A stretch of 64,000 nucleotides of DNA, taken from contig OY282378.1 in the NCBI GenBank assembly GCA_958295835.1, positions 3,931,694-3,995,693 of the forward strand. The letters are read 5' to 3'. The position numbers were made by a program, and so were the translations under genes. This document shows, piece by piece, positions 24,305 to 30,684 of the stretch (position 1 is its first letter; every line of letters begins with the position of its first letter). The notes under the pieces are model-generated. The model saw only the letters and a program-made list of their open reading frames with translations. It did no database searches and was not told the origin of the DNA. The DNA comes from an uncultured Gammaproteobacteria bacterium. GTDB taxonomy: Bacteria; Pseudomonadota; Gammaproteobacteria; HK1.

Positions 24305-26137
24305 ATGTTCATCCGCCGCACCCGTACCCGCAGCATCGGCGAGTACTTCACCTTCCGCCTCGTGCGCGCCGAGCGCATCGGCTCGAAGGTGCGACAACGC
24401 ACCCTGCTCAACCTGGGACGGCACTTCGACGTCGCACCAAGCGAGTGGCCGGTGCTGTGCCGGCGCATCGACGAACTCCTCGCCGGTCAGCTACCACTGC
24501 CATCCGATGGCCCCCCGGCGCTCGAATCACACGCCCAACGCATCACCGCGCTGCTGCTCGCCGGTGAGCGTATCGGCGCCGCATCCTCGCCAGCGAGCCA
24601 GAGGCGCGACTTCCAACACGTCGACGTCGACTCCCTGGAACTGATTCGCCCCCGCTCGGTCGGCGTGGAGCACGCCGGCCTGTGGGCGATGGACCAGCTC
24701 GGCCTGCGCACGCGGCTCGAAGCACTGGGCATCGGGGCGTCGGTACGCTCCGCCGCCATCGGCTCCATCATCGCGCGCATGGCCCGGCCAGGCTCCGAGC
24801 GCGCCACCCGGCGCTGGCTGGGCGAACGCAGCGCCCTGGGCGAACTCCTGGGCGTGGACTTCGAGATGATGGGGCCGATGCGACTGTACCGCGCCTGCGA
24901 TGCGCTGATGGCGCACCGCGAAGCCATCGAACGCCCCCTCTTCGACCGGGCGATGGACCTGTTCGACCTCCACCCCACCGTCACCCTCTACGACCTGACC
25001 AATACCTACCCCCGCTTACCCCACGCGGGGGCAGGCTTCGAGGGCGAGGCGAGCGGACAACCCAACGCCCGGCGCGGACACTCCAAGGACAAACGCACCG
25101 ACTGCCCGCTGCTCACCTTGGGACTGGTGCTCGACGCCAGCGGCTTCGTGCGCCGCTCCCAAGTCTTCGCCGGCAACGTGCGCGAACATCACACCCTCGC
25201 CGGGATGCTCGACGCCCTCAACGCCCCGCGCGGCGCCCTGGTGGTGATGGACCGCGGCATCGCCACCGAAGACCGCGTGCGCTGGCTGCGCGAGCACCAA
25301 TACCGCTACCTGGTGGTCAGCCGTGAACGCACCCGCCACTTCGACGCCGACGCGGCGCTGTCCATCGAGACCGCCTCCCATCACCGCGTGCATCTGCACA
25401 AGGTCCTCAGCGACGACGGCCAGGAAGTGCGCCTGTATTGCTTCTCCGAAGCGCGCGCCGCCAAGGAGCGCGCCATCGTCGAGCGCTTCGCCCAACGCTT
25501 CGAGGCCGCCCTCACCCGGCTCTCCGACGGGCTGTCCAAACCCCGCACCCACAAACGCACCGACCAAGTCTGGCAGCGCATCGGGCGGCTCAAAGAGACA
25601 AGCCGCGGCGTCGCCCAACACTACGACATCGAACTCGACACCAACGAGACCGGCGAGCGCGCCACCGCCGTGCGCTTCACCCGCCAGCCACTCCCCGGCT
25701 CCATGCTGACCCACCCCGGCGTGTACTGCCTGCGCACCAATCAAACCGATTGGGACGAATCCACCCTGTGGCGCACCTACTTCACCCTCACCGACATCGA
25801 GGCCGTGTTCCGCTCGTTGAAATCCGAACTCGGCCTGCGCCCCATCTATCACCACAAGCCCATCCGCGCCGAAGGCCATCTGTTCATCACCGTCATCGCC
25901 TATCAACTCGTCCAGGTGATTCGCCGGCGCCTGCGCCAAACCGGCCAGTGCGCCCGTTGGACCACCCTTCGCCGAATCCTCGAAGGGCAGCAGCGCATCA
26001 CCGCCACCTTCCGACGCGCCGACGGGCGCACCCTGCACGTGCGAAAAGCCACCCGCGCCGAACCACCCCAGCAGGCCATCTACGAGGCCCTGGGCATCAA
26101 CCACGCACCCGGAGGGGTCCGCAAAACCCTCGTCTGA
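24305..26137 (+). CDS. IS1634-type transposase with in-frame palindrome
   Basis: 610 residues. The catalytic blocks of the DDE core are LYDLTNTY (first Asp), VVMDRGIATEDR (second Asp), and IEAVFRSLKSELGLRPIYHH (Glu plus the YREK-like region). After TNTY the protein reads PRLPHAGAG before continuing FEGEASGQPN, whereas relatives read TNTYFEG. These nine residues are encoded by the palindrome at 25008-25037 and lie three to four residues from the first catalytic Asp. The frame is intact throughout, but activity is doubtful. Confidence 0.88.
   Translation: MFIRRTRTRSIGEYFTFRLVRAERIGSKVRQRTLLNLGRHFDVAPSEWPVLCRRIDELLAGQLPLPSDGPPALESHAQRITALLLAGERIGAASSPASQRRDFQHVDVDSLELIRPRSVGVEHAGLWAMDQLGLRTRLEALGIGASVRSAAIGSIIARMARPGSERATRRWLGERSALGELLGVDFEMMGPMRLYRACDALMAHREAIERPLFDRAMDLFDLHPTVTLYDLTNTYPRLPHAGAGFEGEASGQPNARRGHSKDKRTDCPLLTLGLVLDASGFVRRSQVFAGNVREHHTLAGMLDALNAPRGALVVMDRGIATEDRVRWLREHQYRYLVVSRERTRHFDADAALSIETASHHRVHLHKVLSDDGQEVRLYCFSEARAAKERAIVERFAQRFEAALTRLSDGLSKPRTHKRTDQVWQRIGRLKETSRGVAQHYDIELDTNETGERATAVRFTRQPLPGSMLTHPGVYCLRTNQTDWDESTLWRTYFTLTDIEAVFRSLKSELGLRPIYHHKPIRAEGHLFITVIAYQLVQVIRRRLRQTGQCARWTTLRRILEGQQRITATFRRADGRTLHVRKATRAEPPQQAIYEALGINHAPGGVRKTLV
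25008..25037 (+). repeat. Transposase-associated palindrome P2
   Basis: Arms CCCCCGC and GCGGGGG around a 9-nt loop, then CAGGCT. It adds 27 bp in frame (PRLPHAGAG) to the IS1634 transposase right after an ACCTAC sequence. Confidence 0.8.
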
Positions 26138-26235
26138 ACGACCCTCGGCACACGATTGTAGTGCCACTCGCCGACCTCGACCATCGTAACTGTATGATGC
26201 AATGAGATATTGTGGGGTGGAGTGGTAAAGATGGG

Positions 26236-27144
26236 CTAGCCCGCCGGGTCCGGGCCAAGCTGCCACACATGGCCGTTCACGACCCACCGTCCGTCCCCGA
26301 AGTCGTCCGTCTCGCGCTGCACGGAATGCACCTGGTGCCAGCAGGCGCTGGGAAAGAAGACGATGCTGTTGCGTAGCGGGACGATCCGCGAAAAATCACC
26401 GTAGGAGTGGGCGCCGGTATCGGTGTCCGTATCGTAGTGCAGCAGATCTCCACCGGAGAAGCGCCTGGGCTGGCGGTGAAAGAAATACACGAAGCTGAGC
26501 TTCCGTGAATGATGGGAGGCTGCGCCAACATCGCGATGCGCCCGGTAGAACCCTCCCGTGTGATACCCGCGTATACGCAGGTCGAGTTGGTATCGGCCGA
26601 TGCCTTCCATCCGCAGCCGCGCCAGGACCTCCGGCACGAGGCTTCGGATCTTCCGGGCGAACCAGGGGCGGAAATCCTGCATGGTCCGGCTGTCCGCCTC
26701 CAGGGTGAGGCGGACCTCGGAGTCCACCCGCTCGGATGAGCCAAATCCCACCTGCGCGGGGACGAAGCGTCCCCTCCCCTGGAGCGCGAGGGCCAACAGG
26801 CGATCGCACTGCCCGGGCGCCAGGAAGTTCGTCATCCACACGAACGGCGCGGGCCAGATGCCGCGAGGCGCCGCTTCCGGCGGCCCGCCGCCGCCCAGCA
26901 CCGCATGCAGCCAGGCGGCCTTGCGCCGGTCGGGGCCGTGGGCGCCCAGGCGCCGGTACAGGTCACGCGCCGCGGCGAAGTCCCCCTGCCGCCGATGGAT
27001 CCCGGCCAGCTTCCACCGCGCGTCCGTATCGTGGGGGTCGGCGGCGAGCGTCCGGCGCAGGGCCGCCTCGGCCAATTCCTGGAGGCCGCCCGGGCGCAGC
27101 AGCGCCGGCATCACCTCGGACAGCGGCCGTTCGTCATCCCGCAT
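26236..27144 (-). CDS. 2-oxoglutarate/Fe(II) oxygenase with N-terminal TPR-like region
   Basis: 302 residues. Residues 20-75 look like TPR helices (LAEAALRRTLAADPHDTDAR). The C-terminal half is a prolyl-4-hydroxylase-type double-stranded beta helix, with Fe ligands in FYRAHRDVG (HxD), the distal His in SACWHQVHSV and the 2OG-binding Arg in GRWVVNGHVW. The TAG stop is formed by the IS1634 inverted repeat, so the native last residues may be missing. It sits directly after the B1-like gene on the same strand and probably hydroxylates the precursor or product. Confidence 0.75.
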   Translation of the reverse strand: MRDDERPLSEVMPALLRPGGLQELAEAALRRTLAADPHDTDARWKLAGIHRRQGDFAAARDLYRRLGAHGPDRRKAAWLHAVLGGGGPPEAAPRGIWPAPFVWMTNFLAPGQCDRLLALALQGRGRFVPAQVGFGSSERVDSEVRLTLEADSRTMQDFRPWFARKIRSLVPEVLARLRMEGIGRYQLDLRIRGYHTGGFYRAHRDVGAASHHSRKLSFVYFFHRQPRRFSGGDLLHYDTDTDTGAHSYGDFSRIVPLRNSIVFFPSACWHQVHSVQRETDDFGDGRWVVNGHVWQLGPDPAG

Positions 27145-27193
27145 CGCCGGCGTCTTCCGCGTGGGGCAAGGCCGGCGCCGCGGCTGCGCCGGG

Positions 27194-27532
27194 TCAGGCC
27201 GGCGGCGTCCGGGCGGGCTGCACGTGGACGATCCGCATGGCGCTGGCCGCTTGCAGGAATTCCAGGGTGTCGCGGTGGCAGGTGTCGGGGTCGACGTCGA
27301 ACTCCGCGGCCAGGGCGTCGCAGAGATCCGCGGCGGATCGGCCGGTTTCGAGCAGGCCCCAGATTCGAGCGCCGACCGGGTCGAGCTCGTAGTACTGCCC
27401 CTCGTCGACGTCCATCATCACGATGGTGTCGTCGAGATCGGTGAAGACGATGGCCTCGTTGCGCGAGATCTGGGAGGTGAGGGCGACGGTCACGTCCGGT
27501 TCGTCCGGCTTCACGGTATCGTTTTTCGCCAT
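27194..27532 (-). CDS. PqqD-family RiPP recognition protein (lasso B1-like)
   Basis: 112 residues with the PqqD/RRE fold signature. A beta-rich start, AIVFTDLDDTIVMMDVDEGQ, is followed by YYELDPVGARIWGLLETG and a helical C-terminus (AADLCDALAAEFDVDPDTCH). In split lasso systems this domain (B1) binds the leader YxxPxL motif and delivers it to B2 and the cyclase. It is the only such gene in the window and so the likely partner of the precursor at 19531, although an IS now separates them. The ATG at 27532 has an AGGCGG site upstream. Confidence 0.8.
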   Translation of the reverse strand: MAKNDTVKPDEPDVTVALTSQISRNEAIVFTDLDDTIVMMDVDEGQYYELDPVGARIWGLLETGRSAADLCDALAAEFDVDPDTCHRDTLEFLQAASAMRIVHVQPARTPPA

Positions 27533-27642
27533 GGAATTTCCGCCTTTCGAGAGATTGGAGCGTCCGCGGCAAAATTACAGAACGGAGGTGTCCCGTGTCC
27601 AGCCGCGACCGGTTCCCGTCCAGGACAATTTCGCGCAGAGCC

Positions 27643-27774
27643 ATGAACCTGTCTCAACATCACCATCCCGGGCGATCAACCATCGAACCATAATGACAAC
27701 TCACTGATTCTCCATTTATCCAGCTTCTATCTCGTCCCCCGGATACCGTGAAATCCATTTCGAGACAGGTTCAT
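27643..27774. repeat. MITE-like element with 13-bp inverted ends
   Basis: ATGAACCTGTCTC at 27643-27655 and its exact complement at 27762-27774 enclose about 106 bp of AT-richer, non-coding sequence upstream of the B1 gene. The size and terminal repeats fit a miniature inverted-repeat element of an IS5-like transposon, but no parent copy is in the window. Confidence 0.5.
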
Positions 27775-27968
27775 ATCAGGCGATGCCTTTCGAGGGAAAC
27801 AGAAGCTCGTCCGCCCGGGGCCGCTGGCGGCCGGCCGGCTTCGAAGGCCGCGGCGGACCCGACGAAGGCATCGTGCGGCGCCATCGGCCATACTTCGACC
27901 GCCGCCGGAGAGAGCTCGGCGGGGTCCGCGCCGTGCGTTTGCCGCCTTCGTCCAAGGGAATCACTGTC

Positions 27969-29554
27969 ATGCGCTTCTTCAACACGAGCGGGCCGGTGGT
28001 GGGGGCGGACCACTACCACATCCCGCCCCTGGAACGCCTGAACCCCGATGAGGTGCTCGCGTTCGTCCGCGACAAGCGCTACTTCGTGTTGCACGCGCCG
28101 CGGCAAACGGGCAAACCTCCACCCTGCTGGCACTGCGGGACCTGCTGAACAGCGGCGTCGAGGGCGGTTACCGTTGCGTGTACGCCAACCTCGAGCGCGG
28201 GCAGACGGCCCGCGAGGACGTGGAGCTGGCGTCCCGGGCCCGTTTGACGCGGGGGGATGAGTTCCTGGCCGACACCTGGTCCGGCATCCTCGCCGAGTAC
28301 GGCCCGGACGGCGCTCTCGCCGAGGCGCTGACCCACTGGGCGGGCGCCGACCCGAGGCCGCTGGTGCTGCTCCTCGACGAGGTCGACGCCCTGGTCGGCG
28401 ATTCGCTGCTGGCGGTGCTGCGCCAGCTTCGCGGCGGCTACGACCTGCGCCCCTCGGGGTTTCCGCAAAGCGTGGTGCTGTGCGGGGTGCGCGACGTGCG
28501 CGACTACCGCATTCATTCCGGCTCGGCGAACACGACCATCGCCGGCGGCAGCGCGTTCAACATCAAGGCGGAGTCGTTACGCTTGGGGGACTTCTCGCGG
28601 GACGAGGCGTTGGTACTGCTCGGGCAGCACACGGCCGAGACCGGGCAGGCGTTCACCCCCGAGGCGCTGGACACGGTGTGGGCGCAGACCCGGGGTCAGC
28701 CGTGGCTCGTGAACGCGCTCGCCTGGGAGGCATGCTTCCGAAGCGAGGCGGGCCGCGACCGTTCCCGCGCCATCGACGAGGGCGACGTCCGCGAAGCGCA
28801 GGAAGGGCTCATCGTGCGCCGGGTGACGCACCTGGACCAGTTGGCCGACAAGCTCCGGGAAGAGCGCGTGCGGCGCGTGGTCGAGCCGCTGCTGAGCGGC
28901 GGCGAGCGGCGCACCTTCACGGACCGTGACCTGGAGTATGCGCAGGACCTTGGTCTCGTCGCCCGCGAGCCGCCGTACCGCATCGCCAACCCGATCTATG
29001 CGGAGGTTGTCCCGCGGGAGCTGACCTGGGTGGTGCAAGGGGAGCTGGAGCAGGACGCGGCGTGGTACGTGGACGCTGGCGGCGGGCTGGACGTGGTGGG
29101 TTTGCTGGCCGCCTTTCAGGCGTTCTTCCGCGAGCATTCGGAGCATTGGGTGGAGCGGTTCGAGTACCGGGAGGCCGGGCCGCAGCTTCTGTTGCAGGCG
29201 TTTCTGCAGCGCATCGCCAACGGCGGCGGGCGCATCGAACGGGAGTACGGCCTGGGGAGGGGGCGTACCGACCTGCTGCTCGTGTGGCCCGAGAGCGCCC
29301 GCGGCGGAGACGCGGAAGGAAAGGGCACACGTATCCGCAAGTTCGTCATCGAGTGCAAGGTCCTCCACCGGAGCCTGGAGCGGACCATCCGCGAGGGTCT
29401 GGAGCAGACGGCGGCCTGTATGGACCGGTGTGCGGCAGAGGCGGGGCATCTCGTAGTCTTCGACCGCGACGAGCACAGGAGCTGGGAGGAAAAGGTGTTC
29501 CACCGCCGCCGGGTATCGGAGAGCGGCGCCGAGATCGACGTCTGGGGAATGTGA
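27969..29554 (+). pseudogene. Frameshifted second copy of the AAA-like ATPase-nuclease
   Basis: It starts MRFFNTSGPVVGADHYHIPP and ends ...EIDVWGM, matching 12541-14097 over its full length. One base is missing in the A-run at about 28113-28115, exactly in the Walker A lysine-threonine codons (GGC AAA CC for GGC AAG ACC). A further in-frame loss of about nine residues follows DVE near 28225. The rest (Walker B LVLLLDEVDAL, FVIECKVLHRS) is intact. Because the frameshift hits the P-loop, no ATPase can be made without slippage on the A-run. Confidence 0.85.
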
Positions 29555-29744
29555 ATTCCATATCGACGTACTCCGAGCACAAGGCGCGCGAAGGGGAGCC
29601 GGAGCGCGCGCCGGGGCGGGTGCGCCGCGATGAGTGGTTGTGCGGGGAGATCCGCCGGGTGTACGACAAGCACTTCGGGGTGTACGGGGTGCGCAAGGTC
29701 TGGCGCCAGCTTCGCCGTGAAGGGGTCGCGGTGGCGCGTGGCAC

Positions 29745-29769
29745 GCCTGCCCCCGAGTCCCATCGGGGG
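29745..29769 (-). repeat. Transposase-associated palindrome P3
   Basis: On the minus strand CCCCCGA and TCGGGGG pair around a 6-nt loop and are followed by CAGGC. It adds 24 bp in frame (PAPESHRG) to the IS3 orfB between the codons normally encoding CT and VAR. Confidence 0.75.
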
Positions 29770-29920
29770 GTGGCGCGGCGGATGCGCCGGCTGGGGCTGC
29801 AAGGGGCGGTGCGGGGCCGGCGGGCGAAGACCACGCACTCGGTGGTGCAGGGCGAGCGCCCCGATGACCGGGTGAATCGGGAGTTCAAGGTCAGCCGCCC
29901 GAATGCGCTGTGGGTGTCGG

Positions 29921-29950
29921 ACCCCCGATTCCATCACTCGGGGGCAGGCT
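29921..29950 (+). repeat. Transposase-associated palindrome P4a
   Basis: Arms CCCCCGA and TCGGGGG followed by CAGGCT. It is inserted directly after the codon of the first catalytic Asp (WVSD) of the IS3 orfB. Confidence 0.8.
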
Positions 29951-29953
29951 CTG

Positions 29954-29979
29954 ACCCCCGTTTCCACGGGGGCAGGCTC
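29954..29979 (+). repeat. Transposase-associated palindrome P4b
   Basis: Arms CCCCCGT and ACGGGGG followed by CAGGCTC, 6 bp after P4a. Its sequence matches P1 (12403-12427). P4a and P4b together add 51 bp in frame between the Asp and the YVATW segment of the transposase. Confidence 0.8.
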
Positions 29980-30301
29980 TACGTGGCGACGTGGCGGGGG
30001 TTCGCCTACACGGCCTTCGTCATCGACGCCTATGCGCGGCGCATCGTGGGCTGGCGGGTGTCGCATTCACTGCACACGGACTTGGCCCTCGATGCCCTCG
30101 AACAGGCCCTTCACGAGCGCCGTGCGCCGCGTGAAGGACTCATCCACCACAGCGTCAGGGGCGTGCAGTATCTCTCGTTGCGCTACACCGAGCGCCTCGT
30201 ACAGATGGGCATCGCGCCCTCGGTGGGAAGCGTGGGCGACTCCTACGACAACGCGCTGGCCGAGTCCATCATCGGGCTGTACAAGACGGAACTCATCTGT
30301 C

Positions 30302-30320
30302 ATTCCCGCGAAAGCGGGAA
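30302..30320 (+). repeat. ATTCCC...GGGAA palindrome inside IS3 orfB
   Basis: Same family as 3725-3744. It is translated in frame as HSRESGN within the transposase between KTELI and RGPWR, a place where relatives have no extra residues. Confidence 0.75.
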
Positions 30321-30549
30321 CCAGCGCGGGCCGTGGCGTCACTGCGAGGCGGTGGAGCTCGCCACCCTCCACTGGGTGCACTGGTACAACCACCGGCGCC
30401 TGTTCGGACCCCTCGGGCATGTGCCTCCGGCTGAATTCGAGGCACACTACGACCACCAACTGCGAGAGTCGGCGATGGCCGCCTGACTCAAGCAAATCAC
30501 CCTCCGGGAAACCCGGGGCGGTTCACTATGACGAGAGGGGTTTGCCCAA

Positions 30550-30684
30550 GTGATCGTCGATAGCTCGGCGGTGCTCGCGATTCTGTATCGGGAACCGGGT
30601 GTGGAACGTTTCGAGGCGGCGGTCCCACCGGTCCGTTCCGCCGCCCGTGACGATCTCCACGACCGGCCATCGGAGGCAAGATGA
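30550..30684 (+). pseudogene. vapC-like PIN-domain toxin stub
   Basis: From the GTG at 30550 it reads VIVDSSAVLAILYREPGVER then FEAA. This is the canonical N-terminus of VapC PIN ribonucleases, with the first acidic active-site residue (Asp4). After about 24 residues the homology ends and the frame closes at 30684, overlapping the next ATG. The rest of the gene, including the other acidic residues, is gone. No vapB is present; the IS3 end lies 24 bp upstream. Confidence 0.7.

Larger units (their letters stand above)
24142..26238 (+). mobile_element. IS1634-family (IS4-superfamily) element with 18-bp inverted repeats
   Basis: The terminal inverted repeats are perfect: TAGCCCATCTTTACCACT at 24142-24159 and its complement at 26221-26238. 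One transposase gene fills the element. I see no clear target duplication. The right inverted repeat supplies the stop codon of the oxygenase gene next door, so it landed at or in that gene's 3' end. Confidence 0.88.
29555..30525 (+). pseudogene. IS3-family orfB remnant with multiple palindrome insertions
   Basis: A 5'-truncated IS3 transposase fused directly after the ATPase pseudogene. HFGVYGVRKVWRQLRREGVAV, DYNALAESIIGLYKTEL-type and LATLHWVHWYNHRRLFGPLG blocks are clear. The second catalytic Asp is replaced: HHSVRGVQY stands where the family has HHSDRGVQY. Foreign in-frame peptides occur at PAPESHRG (29746-29769), PRFHHSGAGSDPRFHGGR (29921-29979) and CHSRESGNQ (about 30298-30325). The right IS end is CCCGGGGCGGTTCA, finishing at 30525. 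Confidence 0.85.
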
